Assembly (NCBI RefSeq): GCF_023744375.2
Contig: NZ_CP146284.1
Location: forward strand, 2,170,001 to 2,234,000
Direction of reading: 5' to 3'
DNA from: Parabacteroides sp. AD58
GTDB taxonomy: Bacteria > Bacteroidota > Bacteroidia > Bacteroidales > Tannerellaceae
DNA: 64,000 bases
How positions within the stretch are numbered: position 1 is the stretch's first letter; each line of letters starts with the position of its first letter. The notes under the pieces are model-generated. The model had not been told where the DNA came from. It ran no database searches and saw only the letters and a program-made list of their open reading frames with translations. Shown here one piece after another: positions 1-8,150 of the stretch. The position numbers were made by a program, and so were the translations under genes.

Positions 1-2
1 TC

Positions 3-803
3 TTGTTCTTATGTATTTTAGGATCTGCTTTACTCGCGTCGTCTATTCATATTGCAGACCAATGGGATCGGGCAGTTGTGCTTCGCATGGGAAAATACCA
101 AGGATTGAAAGGTCCTGGTCCTTTTATGATTATTCCGATTATCGATACCGTATCTACTTATATTGACCAGCGCGTCCGGGTAAGTGCCTTCAAAGCCGAA
201 CAGACATTGACAAAAGATACCGTCCCGGTCAATGTAGATGCTGTTGTGTATTGGACGGTCTGGGATGTAGAAAAGGCGGCTTTAGAAGTCCAACAGTATC
301 AAACAGCCATCGAACACATTGCCCAAACCGGATTGAGAGACACGATCGGTAAACATGAATTGTCGGAATTGTTACAAGAACGCGATAAAATAGCAGAAGA
401 CTTACAACAGGTATTAGACCGGAATACCAATCCTTGGGGTATTACTTGTCAGACCGTCGGAATCAAAGATATTGCCATTCCAAAGGACTTAGCCGAAGCT
501 ATGAGTAAGGAGGCTCAGGCAGAACGGGAACGTAGAGCCCGTGTCATCTTGGGAACTGCCGAGACAGAGATTGCTGAAAAGTTTGCACAAGCCAGCCGGA
601 AATATACCGACAATCCGGTTGCCCTCCATCTAAGAGGTATGAATATGTTGTTTGAAGGGCTCAAAGAGAAAGGTTCGATGGTGATTGTTCCAAGCTCTGC
701 CCTCGATACCATGAATTTAGGAGCCATGGGTGGCCTAGTCTCTCTCGCTAAAAACAATGAAACTCCACAAAAAGCATCAGCTACAGTGGTTCAAGAAAGT
801 TAG
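3..803 (+). CDS. slipin (SPFH/band 7 family), 5' end cut by window edge
   Basis: Membrane-anchored SPFH-domain protein of the slipin (stomatin-like) group, thought to organise membrane microdomains or to assist membrane proteases. The reading frame is open at the window edge, so the true start lies upstream. What is left begins inside the N-terminal membrane segment (LCILGSALLASS) and continues with a typical SPFH core: GLKGPGPFMIIPIID, QRVRVSAFKAEQTLTKDTVPV and VGIKDIAIPKDL. An alanine/glutamate/arginine-rich helix (MSKEAQAERERRARV) and a slipin-style C-terminus follow. The usual NfeD-type partner is not visible and could lie upstream. The family call is firm; the cellular role is only known for the family in general. 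Confidence 0.9.
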   Translation: MFLCILGSALLASSIHIADQWDRAVVLRMGKYQGLKGPGPFMIIPIIDTVSTYIDQRVRVSAFKAEQTLTKDTVPVNVDAVVYWTVWDVEKAALEVQQYQTAIEHIAQTGLRDTIGKHELSELLQERDKIAEDLQQVLDRNTNPWGITCQTVGIKDIAIPKDLAEAMSKEAQAERERRARVILGTAETEIAEKFAQASRKYTDNPVALHLRGMNMLFEGLKEKGSMVIVPSSALDTMNLGAMGGLVSLAKNNETPQKASATVVQES

Positions 804-831
804 TAAATACGCATGCCAATCATACACGAAA

Positions 832-865
832 AATCCCTGCTGTCCGAAACCGGGCAACGGGGATT
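832..865. terminator. probable bidirectional terminator
   Basis: Hairpin with outer stem AATCCC/GGGATT and inner stem TGTCCG/CGGGCA around an AAAC loop. It lies between the convergent slipin and Rpn-type genes. The left flank gives a U-run when read on the minus strand; the right flank is T-rich on the plus strand. Confidence 0.65.
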
Positions 866-887
866 CATCTATTCTATTTGCATCTTT

Positions 888-1739
888 TTATAAATTCTGT
901 ATTTCCTCGTCAGATAAACCCGTACATTCCTGAATTAAGCCCAAATCAATTCCTTTTTGCTTCATTTGACGGGCGGTTTTAAGTACACCTCTCTCTTCAC
1001 CAATTGCTATTCCTTCTTCTTTTCCTTCTCTTCTTGCCGTCGTAACAACATTCTCATTATCCCGGTATATTTTCAGGGCAGCCTCGTATTCTGCCCGTTC
1101 CTTCTTGTTCATATTGGCGATACGTGCCAACTCTTCCAAGCGGGCAAACAAGGCTTTCTGACCTTTGAATGATAAATGTTCCAACTGTTCCATATGTTTT
1201 AAATTATATAACCAGTAATCCAACGGGGTCTTACATTCCGATTCCGTTTTGTTGAATAATGGAAATTCGATGAAGATTTCCCGGAAATTCCGACTCTTCT
1301 GTTCGCCCGTTTCACGGTCGGCTATCACCAGATCAGTTCGGACTTTATCCGTTTTACCTGACCGGAAATTCAGCAGGAAGATTCCATAAACCGGTACGAG
1401 TTCAAACTCCCAAGATTCACCTTTCTTACCTTGTGAGGCGATCATACGGCAAAGATAATACAATGCCCGTTCATAAAAATAAGTTTGCCGGGCATTTTGC
1501 AGCTCAACGATAAAAGTTGTCCCGTCCTGATCCTTACATAATAAGTCAAAAACGGTACCCCGACCGTCTGTTGTCTCACCCGGATCTTCCTTATCCATAT
1601 AAGAAAGGTCTTCTACATGGTGCTCGCCTTCCAACAAATCATTGATTAACTCGATTAATAATTCCTTGCTTGATTCCTGTCCGAAAAGAATCTTAAAACC
1701 CCGATCCACAAACGGATTGATAAATACGCTTTTTCTCAT
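888..1739 (-). CDS. Rpn family recombination-promoting nuclease/putative transposase (PD-(D/E)XK)
   Basis: A 283-residue protein of the Rpn/PDDEXK transposase-like family, which is common in many copies in Bacteroidota. Family members are DNA endonucleases linked to RecA-independent recombination. The start MRKSVFINPFVDRGFKILFG and the core RGTVFDLLCKDQ...FIVELQ fit the PD-(D/E)XK fold, with Asp in VFDLL and the E-x-Q variant in VELQ. The C-terminal third (GKEEGIAIGEERGVLKTARQMKQKG) is the charged helical tail usual in this group, ending in LIQECTGLSDEEIQNL. A clear -7/-33 promoter lies about 40 bp upstream, so it is a single transcription unit. No terminal inverted repeats were seen, so it is listed as a gene and not a mobile element. 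Confidence 0.85.
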   Translation of the reverse strand: MRKSVFINPFVDRGFKILFGQESSKELLIELINDLLEGEHHVEDLSYMDKEDPGETTDGRGTVFDLLCKDQDGTTFIVELQNARQTYFYERALYYLCRMIASQGKKGESWEFELVPVYGIFLLNFRSGKTDKVRTDLVIADRETGEQKSRNFREIFIEFPLFNKTESECKTPLDYWLYNLKHMEQLEHLSFKGQKALFARLEELARIANMNKKERAEYEAALKIYRDNENVVTTARREGKEEGIAIGEERGVLKTARQMKQKGIDLGLIQECTGLSDEEIQNL

Positions 1740-1782
1740 AGAAAAGGTCCTTTAAAATGTTTTGCCCCAATAGCGGGATGCA

Positions 1783-1812
1783 CAAAGATAAGGTTTTTCA
1801 TCAAAAAAACAA
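1783..1812 (-). promoter_or_regulatory. promoter of the Rpn-type gene
   Basis: Read on the minus strand, TATCTTTG (positions 1790-1783) matches the Bacteroidota -7 element TAnnTTTG, with TTG (1812-1810) 19 nt upstream as the -33 element. The expected leader before the start at 1739 is about 35-40 nt. Confidence 0.65.
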
Positions 1813-1979
1813 GATGGTATTCGAACTTTGCCTTGATACAAAAATAAAAGATCAAATGATTGTCCGTTCTTTCACTATCGAATCACAAGAACAAGCAGAT
1901 ATACAAGTAGATAGAAAGATAATGAAAGATCGTTTTTCGAATTTACAGTAGATGAAATAAAGACTCCTAAAAACGAAAA

Positions 1980-2019
1980 CGAAACTAACGGGAATCGAAA
2001 ATGATTCTCGTCAGTTTCG
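1980..2019. terminator. long hairpin of the CGGGAATC family
   Basis: Imperfect inverted repeat: the arm CGAAACTAACGGGAATC pairs with GATTCTCGTCAGTTTCG around a GAAAAT loop. Related hairpins sit at 24069-24128 and 54294-54328. It may terminate transcription leaving nrdG on the minus strand, but no clean U-run is visible, so the function is uncertain. Confidence 0.5.
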
Positions 2020-2046
2020 CATTTAATTCCTATGAGGAATGCTTCC

Positions 2047-2107
2047 AAACACGCCGGCTTTTTATGAATTCCCGGCGTGTTTTGATCAAAAGCCGGCGCG
2101 TTTTGAG
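2047..2107. repeat. CCGGCG palindromic array, 21-bp period
   Basis: One inverted and two direct copies of a word built on GCCGGCGTGTTTTGA. The direct copies start at 2072 and 2093, a 21-bp step. The same word recurs at 47950-47970 and 54361-54420. It lies just downstream of nrdG. The remaining noncoding bases between 1813 and 1979 show no further recognisable signal. Confidence 0.7.
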
Positions 2108-2113
2108 AAACTT

Positions 2114-2617
2114 CTATAATTCAAACGGATCATACGGGAAGAGGACAACTTCGCCGGCTTGCAAAGAAGCCTGCACATCGATCAGTCGCTGGTTGGCACT
2201 TCCCCGGAACAACAAATCCTCATCTTTCTGGGATTCGATAAACGGACCGTCTACCAGCACGTCAATCTGTTCGAGCAAGGCTTTCTGATCCGGCATCTTC
2301 ACGAGGTTTTCAAACAGATAACCGGTGTAACACCAGATATTCTTATCGCTCTTTGCCTTGATAGCCTGAGCCAGTTCAGTAAAACCTTTTGCCTGATACA
2401 TCGGATCTCCGCCACTGAAAGTAACATTGGCGAACTCATCAGCCAGTACGCGTTCCAGGATTTCTTCGGTTTCCATGGCTTGTCCGTTTCCTTGATTCCA
2501 CGACTCCGGATTATGACAACCCGGACAATGGTTCGGACAACCGGCACAATAAATAGTAGTCCGGAAACCCGGACCATCTACTGTCGTATCTTCCAATATA
2601 TCTAATACCGAAATCAT
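2114..2617 (-). CDS. nrdG: anaerobic ribonucleoside-triphosphate reductase activating protein
   Basis: Radical SAM activase that installs the glycyl radical on NrdD, allowing deoxynucleotide synthesis without oxygen. From the start MISVLDILEDT the protein has 167 residues. The motif CPNHCPGC (C27-x3-C31-x2-C34) binds the 4Fe-4S cluster, and FSGGDPM is the glycine-rich SAM-contact segment. I chose the ATG at 2617 because it follows the nrdD stop after one base and gives the normal NrdG N-terminus; a longer in-frame start at 2647 would run into nrdD. The tight spacing implies co-transcription and probably translational coupling with nrdD. Confidence 0.96.
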   Translation of the reverse strand: MISVLDILEDTTVDGPGFRTTIYCAGCPNHCPGCHNPESWNQGNGQAMETEEILERVLADEFANVTFSGGDPMYQAKGFTELAQAIKAKSDKNIWCYTGYLFENLVKMPDQKALLEQIDVLVDGPFIESQKDEDLLFRGSANQRLIDVQASLQAGEVVLFPYDPFEL

Positions 2618-2618
2618 A

Positions 2619-4838
2619 TTAGTCTCTTTTGTCTGTATGGGTGACACGATCTTTCAGTTCAGCCAGTTTGGCTTTATTCCAGCGGTCTGTTGTTCCCACC
2701 AGATAACCGGTAATACGCTGCAGCTTGTCCAGGTGTTTACTACCACACTTCGGGCATACTTCCAGTTCTTCCGCCGAATTCTCATATCCGCAATCCAGGC
2801 AACGGTTCCGATTGTGGTTTACAGAGCCGTAACCGATATTATATTTATCCATCATATCCACTACCTGCATGATCACTTCCGGATTATGAGTTGCGTCTCC
2901 ATCCATTTCTACATAGAAAATATGTCCACCGCGGGTCAGATCATGATACGGAGCTTCTATCTCTGCTTTATGACGGGCACTGCATTTGTAATATACCGGG
3001 ACATGGTTGGAGTTGGTATAATAATCGCGATCGGTAATTCCGGGCAACACACCGAACTGTTTGCGGTCTTTTGCCGTAAACTTACCGGAAAGTCCTTCCG
3101 CCGGAGTAGCCAATACACTGTAGTTATGCTGATACTGTTCGGAGAACTGATTGGCACGGTCACGCATATAAGTGACAATCTTCAGTCCTAATTCTTGCGC
3201 AAAGGCATCTTCGCCATGATGTTTGCCAGTCAGTGCCACCAGACATTCAGCCAAGCCAATGAACCCGATACCCAATGTTCCCTGGTTGATGACAGAAGCG
3301 ATCGTATCGTTCGGATTCAATTTCTCACTACCTAACCATAAGGCCGACATCAGCAACGGGAACTGTTTGGCAAAAGCCGTCTTCTGGAATTCCATCCGCT
3401 CGTGCAACTGTCGGGCCGTTACTTCCAGCATGTGGTCCAGTTTAGAGAAGAACATGGCGATACGTTCGTCCTGATTTTCAATAGACATGCATTCAATTGC
3501 CAGACGAACGATATTAATAGTCGAGAAAGACAGATTACCACGTCCGATAGATGTCTTCGGACCAAAACGATTTTCAAAGACACGCGTACGGCAACCCATC
3601 GTTGCTACCTCATGCAAATAACGCTTCGGATCATCGGCTTTCCACTCATCGCTCTGATTAAACGTAGCATCCAGATTCAGGAAATTCGGAAAGAAACGAC
3701 GGGCGGTCACTTTACAAGCCAACTTATATAAATCGTAATTCCGGTCATCCGGCAAATAACTGACACCACGTTTCTTCTTCCAGATCTGGATCGGGAAAAT
3801 CGCCGTTTCTCCGTTTCCGACACCGCGGTACGTACTTTTCAGCAATTCCCGAATAATACAACGACCTTCGGCCGATGTGTCTGTTCCGTAATTGATCGAG
3901 CTGAACACCACCTGATTACCGCCTCTCGAATGGATGGTATTCATATTATGGATAAAGGCTTCCATGGACTGATGTACGCGACTGACCGTCCGGTTCACGG
4001 CATGTTGCAAGATTCGTTCATCACCAGTCAGACCCTCCAGAGGCTTATCCAGGTAATCATCCAGCTGAGCCTGATACAAATGCGAGTAATCATTCCCCGT
4101 CAGCTGTTCCAACACCTTGATTTCCTCAATCAAACTATAACGGACATACGGAGCCAAGTAGAAGTCGAACGCCGGAATAGCCTGTCCGCCATGCATTTCA
4201 TTCTGAGCCGTCTCCAACGAAATACAGCCCAAAATACTGGCAGTCTCGATACGTTTCGCCGGGCGGGATTCACCATGTCCTGCCGAAAAACCGTCTCTCA
4301 GAATCCGATCCAACGGATGCTGCACACAAGTCAGGCTCTTTGTCGGATAATAATCCTTATCATGAATATGCAGATAATTATTTTCGACAGCCGTTCTCGC
4401 TTCTTCGCTCAGCAAATAATCATCCACAAACGGCTTGGTCGTTTCGCTGGCGAACTTCATCATCATACCGGCCGGCGTATCCGCATTCATATTGGCATTC
4501 TCGCGGGTAACATCATTCGACTTGATATTGATGATCTCCAAGAACATATCCCGGGTTTTGGCTTTCCGGGCAATGCTTCGCTGATTCCGGTAAGCGATAT
4601 ATTTCTGGGCTACATCTTTGCGGCTGCTGTTCATAAGCTCCAATTCTACCGCATCCTGTATATCTTCCACCGTCATTTGAGGCGCACCTTTAAAAGAAAT
4701 GCGGTCCGTTATCTGGCGGATCAGTTGCATATCTTCGCCCATCGATGTATGCAACATAGCTTTTCGGATAGCCGTAGCTATCTTTTCCTCGTTGAAACCA
4801 ACGATACGTCCGTCTCGTTTGACTACTGTCTGAATCAT
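2619..4838 (-). CDS. nrdD: anaerobic ribonucleoside-triphosphate reductase (class III)
   Basis: Glycyl-radical enzyme that reduces NTPs to dNTPs under anaerobic conditions. The 739 residues start with an ATP-cone (MIQTVVKRDGRIVGFNEEKI), which provides allosteric control. The ten-stranded barrel core follows. Near the C-terminus is a four-cysteine zinc site (C680, C683, C695, C698), then the radical loop RITGYL with Gly711. Length and motif order are normal for the family. nrdG follows one base after the stop. A TATCTTTG promoter element lies about 40 bp upstream. No aerobic class I or II reductase lies in this window. Confidence 0.97.
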   Translation of the reverse strand: MIQTVVKRDGRIVGFNEEKIATAIRKAMLHTSMGEDMQLIRQITDRISFKGAPQMTVEDIQDAVELELMNSSRKDVAQKYIAYRNQRSIARKAKTRDMFLEIINIKSNDVTRENANMNADTPAGMMMKFASETTKPFVDDYLLSEEARTAVENNYLHIHDKDYYPTKSLTCVQHPLDRILRDGFSAGHGESRPAKRIETASILGCISLETAQNEMHGGQAIPAFDFYLAPYVRYSLIEEIKVLEQLTGNDYSHLYQAQLDDYLDKPLEGLTGDERILQHAVNRTVSRVHQSMEAFIHNMNTIHSRGGNQVVFSSINYGTDTSAEGRCIIRELLKSTYRGVGNGETAIFPIQIWKKKRGVSYLPDDRNYDLYKLACKVTARRFFPNFLNLDATFNQSDEWKADDPKRYLHEVATMGCRTRVFENRFGPKTSIGRGNLSFSTINIVRLAIECMSIENQDERIAMFFSKLDHMLEVTARQLHERMEFQKTAFAKQFPLLMSALWLGSEKLNPNDTIASVINQGTLGIGFIGLAECLVALTGKHHGEDAFAQELGLKIVTYMRDRANQFSEQYQHNYSVLATPAEGLSGKFTAKDRKQFGVLPGITDRDYYTNSNHVPVYYKCSARHKAEIEAPYHDLTRGGHIFYVEMDGDATHNPEVIMQVVDMMDKYNIGYGSVNHNRNRCLDCGYENSAEELEVCPKCGSKHLDKLQRITGYLVGTTDRWNKAKLAELKDRVTHTDKRD

Positions 4839-4876
4839 GTCTTACTCGATTAAATATCTATTGAAATAAACTTCAG

Positions 4877-4884
4877 CAAAGATA
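4877..4884 (-). promoter_or_regulatory. -7 element of nrdDG
   Basis: TATCTTTG on the minus strand is a perfect TAnnTTTG -7 element, 38 bp before the nrdD start. I could not find a good -33 TTG at the expected spacing, so activator dependence is possible. Confidence 0.5.
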
Positions 4885-4965
4885 GCTTCATTCTTCATAG
4901 ATTTTCATTTTGGAAAACTTTTTTACAGTTAATTTTTGTCAATCCGCTAATTATCAGATACAAAT

Positions 4966-5024
4966 AAAACATTTTCGGAAAACTTTATTTTTAATCTATG
5001 AAATTTGTTTTCCAAAAATGTTTT
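4966..5024. repeat. 18-bp inverted repeat upstream of nrdD
   Basis: AAAACATTTTCGGAAAAC (4966-4983) and its near-perfect reverse complement GTTTTCCAAAAATGTTTT (5007-5024) are separated by 23 AT-rich bases. A third partial copy, CATTTTGGAAAACTTT, lies at about 4905. This fills the noncoding gap between nrdD and rhaM. It could be an operator for the nrd operon or a terminator for rhaM. Confidence 0.5.
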
Positions 5025-5167
5025 ATTATATGCAGTAACTTATTGCTTTGTTTTACCAAAAAGACATATCATTCCTATCGCTTTCAGCCCGAAAAACGCA
5101 CAGACCGACACATCGTTTTCTCCCATTCACCTTTTTCATCAGCCGAGGAAAGCGGCCGGATGTTTCT

Positions 5168-5491
5168 TTAATCCAGATGAAAGACTTCTTCCATTTCGGC
5201 CCACCATTCGCCTTCCTTGCGGCTTGCAACCGGTTCCTGACAAGGATTACACAATTTCCACCATTCCTGTGTAGTCGGATCGGCCGCCATCTTCTTCATA
5301 TCCGCTTCGTAATCATCGCCTACATACTCATAATAACTGTAAAGCATTCCATCTTTATAGTAAATGGAATAGTTGCGGATATTACAAGCCTTGATCATTT
5401 CCAACACACCAGGCCAGACATTGGCATGAAGACGTTTGTACTCTTCCAGTTTCTCGGGTCTGACACCAATTATACTTCCTACTCTTTTCAT
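5168..5491 (-). CDS. rhaM: L-rhamnose mutarotase family protein
   Basis: A small cytoplasmic protein of 107 residues from the RhaM/DUF718 family, which interconverts alpha and beta anomers of L-rhamnose (some relatives act on other sugars). Seen: MKRVGSIIGVRPEKLEEYKRLH with the conserved active-site histidine in LHANVWPGV, the tyrosine-rich NYSIYYKDGMLYSYYEYVG segment, and the aromatic tail PTTQEWWKLCNPCQEP. No rhamnose isomerase, kinase or aldolase gene lies nearby, so the physiological substrate is inferred from the family only. It is divergent from the CPBP protease gene and the promoter regions lie within about 50 bp of each other. Confidence 0.85.
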   Translation of the reverse strand: MKRVGSIIGVRPEKLEEYKRLHANVWPGVLEMIKACNIRNYSIYYKDGMLYSYYEYVGDDYEADMKKMAADPTTQEWWKLCNPCQEPVASRKEGEWWAEMEEVFHLD

Positions 5492-5516
5492 GATTCTGCT
5501 GTTTTGAATTTACAGA

Positions 5517-5524
5517 CAAAACTA
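5517..5524 (-). promoter_or_regulatory. -7 element of rhaM
   Basis: TAGTTTTG on the minus strand fits TAnnTTTG and lies 26 bp before the rhaM start. No convincing -33 partner was seen. Confidence 0.4.
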
Positions 5525-5535
5525 CGAAATATTTA

Positions 5536-5567
5536 TTTGTGGCAGTATCAGTTTATCTTTATCTTTG
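5536..5567 (+). promoter_or_regulatory. promoter of the CPBP protease gene
   Basis: TTTG (5536-5539), 20 nt, then TATCTTTG (5560-5567): a full Bacteroidota housekeeping promoter. It overlaps the in-frame TTG at 5565, so that codon cannot be the start; translation must begin at the ATG at 5595. Confidence 0.75.
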
Positions 5568-5594
5568 GGCGGACAAAATCAAACACGACGTTTT

Positions 5595-6485
5595 ATGAAA
5601 GCTCTATTTACAACCCAACGCACAAGCATGCAACTCTTTATATTGATTCTGCTGATCGCCATCGGCAGCCTGTTATCATCCCTATTCGGATTAGGCCTGT
5701 TCCAATTGATATACGGAACGACTACCGGCATGGAGCAGCATCCCGACATGATGCGCCTGTTCCAATTCATCACGGCTGTCGGAACCTTCCTGCTGCCTGC
5801 CCTGATTACAGCCTGGTTGTGCAGTGACCAGCCGAAAAACTATTTAGGAATAAACGGCATACCCGACGGACGGCTGGTCATACTTGTTATTGCCGGCATG
5901 ATCCTTCTCAATCCGATTATCAGTCTGACGTCAATGCTTAATGAAAGCATGCAGCTGCCAGCTTGGGCAGCTCCCGTCGAAAACTGGATGCGGCAACAGG
6001 AAGATCTGGCCCAGCATTTCACCAACCTGTTAATCGATGGAGAAGGGATTTCTCCTCTGTTCACCAATCTGATTGTCATCGCCTTGACGGCAGCAGTCTG
6101 CGAAGAATTCCTCTTCCGCGGCACCTTACAGCAGATTATAGGGCGCTGGACAAGCAATCCGCACGCCATTGTCTGGATTTGCGCCATTCTTTTCAGTGCT
6201 TTCCACCTGCAGTTCTACGGATTCATCCCACGTATGATCTTAGGAGCTTACTTTGGTTATCTGATCATCTGGACCCGGAATATATGGCTGCCGGTTCTGG
6301 CGCATTTCTTCAACAATGCCGTCAGTGTTATCGCCATGTCAGACAGTGAATGGAAAGAGAGTGAATGGGTAAGCGGCAAGATTTCGGATGCTCACTTGTG
6401 GCCCTACATAGGCCTGGCGGTTTTAGCATTGATCGGCTTTGCTTTCATCATCCGGTATATCCGGGAACTCAGCATCCATGCCTGA
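5595..6485 (+). CDS. CPBP family intramembrane glutamic endopeptidase
   Basis: Polytopic membrane protein of the CAAX-protease/bacteriocin-processing (CPBP, Abi) family. From the ATG at 5595 it has 296 residues. All three family motifs are present: E170-E171 in CEEFLFRG, H204 in FSAFHLQFYGFIPR, and LAHFFNNA near the end. Several hydrophobic segments are visible (residues 13-40, 56-76, 93-112, 153-168, 190-205 and a C-terminal one). The family cleaves within membranes; in bacteria members process peptides or give self-immunity, and the target here is unknown. The IS3 element inserted within about 10 bp of the stop codon, so the native 3' region may be displaced. Confidence 0.88.
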   Translation: MKALFTTQRTSMQLFILILLIAIGSLLSSLFGLGLFQLIYGTTTGMEQHPDMMRLFQFITAVGTFLLPALITAWLCSDQPKNYLGINGIPDGRLVILVIAGMILLNPIISLTSMLNESMQLPAWAAPVENWMRQQEDLAQHFTNLLIDGEGISPLFTNLIVIALTAAVCEEFLFRGTLQQIIGRWTSNPHAIVWICAILFSAFHLQFYGFIPRMILGAYFGYLIIWTRNIWLPVLAHFFNNAVSVIAMSDSEWKESEWVSGKISDAHLWPYIGLAVLALIGFAFIIRYIRELSIHA

Positions 6486-6570
6486 AAAGCAGTTGACTTA
6501 TAACGAAAAAACAAGGCAGAACCGGTCTTTGTCTTTTTGTAAATAAGGTTGACTCCTAAAAAACAAGAAG

Positions 6571-6930
6571 ATGAAAGAAAGCAATTATGAACAAGAGAAG
6601 TTTCGGAAGAATCAGGAAAGAGAGATTTTCCGTTTGGTAAAGCAAGACAACGTCTCCATCCAGGAAGTGGTTCAACAATATGGAGTAAGTCGTTCGAGCA
6701 TTTATCGAATAATAGCTACCTTTGAACGAGAAAATCCTCTAGAAGCAGAACTCATGAAAAAGCAAGGAAAAGACGTGACGCCGGAAGACTACAAGAAGCT
6801 CCTCGAAGAGTTGTCGTCACTGAAGAAAGCATTGGCCGAAGAGCGTTTGCGCGCAGATTTCTACCAAGAGATGGTCGCCTATGGCGAGGAAGTGTATGGC
6901 ATAAAGCTAAAAAAAGCTGGCACCAAGTAG
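6571..6930 (+). CDS. IS3-family transposase OrfA
   Basis: A 119-residue protein with a helix-turn-helix for terminal-repeat recognition (QDNVSIQEVVQQYGVSRSSI), followed by a leucine/lysine-rich coiled-coil region (KKLLEELSSLKKALAEERLR) that in IS3 elements mediates multimerisation. The gene ends just after an A7 run that acts as the probable -1 frameshift site, joining it to orfB. OrfA alone usually regulates transposition. Confidence 0.9.
   Translation: MKESNYEQEKFRKNQEREIFRLVKQDNVSIQEVVQQYGVSRSSIYRIIATFERENPLEAELMKKQGKDVTPEDYKKLLEELSSLKKALAEERLRADFYQEMVAYGEEVYGIKLKKAGTK
6909..6916 (+). other. programmed -1 frameshift site of the IS3 element
   Basis: Seven A residues followed by G, read CTA AAA AAA GCT in the orfA frame. 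Slipping back one base continues as AGC TGG CAC CAA and stays open through to orfB (SWHQVVRRLHERDRERYK, then CRLLGVSKQAYY). This is the classic A6G/A7 slippery arrangement of IS3 elements. Confidence 0.8.
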
Positions 6931-7925
6931 TCCGTAGGCTGCATGAAAGGGACAGGGAACGGTATAAGGTCGTTCCCCTGTGCCGTCTGCTTGGTGTGAG
7001 TAAACAAGCCTACTATAAGCATGAGGACAAGGTACTGCAACGTCTGATGGAAGAATCTTTCGTTGTGGAGTTTATCAAGGAAATCCGAGGGAAAGATCCG
7101 GGCATAGGAGGGAACAAGCTTTGGCAGATGTACCAGAGCCGGTTTGGTTCCCATAGCGTGGGTTATAACCGTTTCTATGACATCATCGAACGTTATGGCC
7201 TGAAAGTCCGTAAACGGAAAAGACGCGTCAAGACAACCGATTCCGACCATGAGTATCCAGTCTATCCGAATCTGATTAAGACATACATTCCGGATCGTCC
7301 CTGCCAGCTGATAGTCAGCGATATCACCTATATACCTTACTGGACAAAGCCGGAAACGGGCGAGTACGATTTCTGCTATCTTTCTTTAGTAACGGATTAC
7401 TACACAAAGGAAATCATCGGTTACAGTGTGGGCGACACGCTGGAAGCCCGTTATCCTTTGGACGCATTGAACATGGCCTTGGCCTATTATAAGGGCAAGG
7501 ATCTTAATGGATTGATCCATCACTCGGACCGTGGTGTCCAATATGCCTGTTACAGTTATATCTCCCGGTTGAAGGAACATCATATAAAGATAAGCATGAC
7601 CGAAAGCGGCAATCCCAAAGATAATGCCGTGGCGGAACGAGTCAACAATACAATTAAGAATGAACTCCTTTTGGGGCAATCCTTTTACGGCGTATCGGAA
7701 GTTAAATCAGCTATAAGGATAGCGGTCGATTTCTATAACAATGAGCGTCCTCATTTGAGTCTGGACGGTATAACTCCTGCTGAAGCCTCCGCAATGAGGG
7801 GAACAATAAAGAAACGCTGGAAGAGTTATCGGGAATTAGCCATCCAAGGAGAAATGTCTAATGCCTTCGTTTCTGCCAACCAGGTGGAGACAAACTCTTT
7901 GGAGGCTTCGCGCCTCCAGCCGTAA
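6915..7925 (+). CDS. IS3-family transposase OrfB (DDE), reached by -1 frameshift
   Basis: Catalytic half of the transposase. The open frame begins at the slippery site; an internal GTG at 6996 (MSKQAYYKHEDK) could give OrfB alone. A second HTH precedes the integrase core. The DDE triad is visible in VSDITYIPYW (D), GLIHHSDRGVQYA (D) and NPKDNAVAERVNNTIKNEL (E). The NNERPHLSLDGITPAEA segment is the usual IS3 C-terminal signature. The product is probably the fused OrfAB. No stop or frameshift disrupts the catalytic domain. Confidence 0.92.
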   Translation, partial: SWHQVVRRLHERDRERYKVVPLCRLLGVSKQAYYKHEDKVLQRLMEESFVVEFIKEIRGKDPGIGGNKLWQMYQSRFGSHSVGYNRFYDIIERYGLKVRKRKRRVKTTDSDHEYPVYPNLIKTYIPDRPCQLIVSDITYIPYWTKPETGEYDFCYLSLVTDYYTKEIIGYSVGDTLEARYPLDALNMALAYYKGKDLNGLIHHSDRGVQYACYSYISRLKEHHIKISMTESGNPKDNAVAERVNNTIKNELLLGQSFYGVSEVKSAIRIAVDFYNNERPHLSLDGITPAEASAMRGTIKKRWKSYRELAIQGEMSNAFVSANQVETNSLEASRLQP

Positions 7926-7929
7926 GGCA

Positions 7930-7949
7930 AACCACCGCGGTGGTTTTTT
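7930..7949 (+). terminator. terminator inside the IS element
   Basis: Perfect palindrome AACCACCGCGGTGGTT followed by a T-run, a few bases after the orfB stop. Confidence 0.8.
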
Positions 7950-8150
7950 CATTATTTTTATCAGGATAAAAGATCTTTGTTTATTTTTGCCCAAAATAAG
8001 AAAAGACAACCTGCAGGGTGAATAACAAAAAAATGAGTCAACTCAGTATATAAATAAGTTAAACTACAGTCAACCCCTTCTATTTATAAAGAGATTTTAA
8101 GTCAACCAAATTCGTTAAATGACACTTTTTTTTACCGATTCTGCCTTATC

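Larger units (their letters stand above)
6492..8106 (+). mobile_element. IS3-family insertion sequence
   Basis: About 1.6 kb holding orfA and orfB of an IS3-type transposase. The ends are proposed from the inverted pair GTTGACTTA (6492-6500) and TAAGTCAAC (8098-8106); IS3 elements normally end in TG...CA, which fits if the true ends are the TGACTTA/TAAGTCA subset. Extra copies of GTTGACT lie inside (6548) and of AGTCAAC at 8036, 8068 and 8100, spaced exactly 32 bp. No convincing target-site duplication was seen, so the exact boundaries are uncertain by a few bases. Both frames look intact, so it may be active. Confidence 0.8.

Noticed and set aside
888..1739. Insertion sequence around the Rpn-type gene
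   Set aside because: No terminal inverted repeats or target duplications are visible; Rpn proteins usually occur as single chromosomal genes.
1757..1951. 64-residue plus-strand frame upstream of the Rpn-type gene
   Set aside because: It covers the promoter of the opposite gene, has no recognisable domain and unusual composition.
5565..6485. TTG start for the CPBP protease
   Set aside because: The codon lies inside the -7 promoter element, upstream of the expected transcription start.
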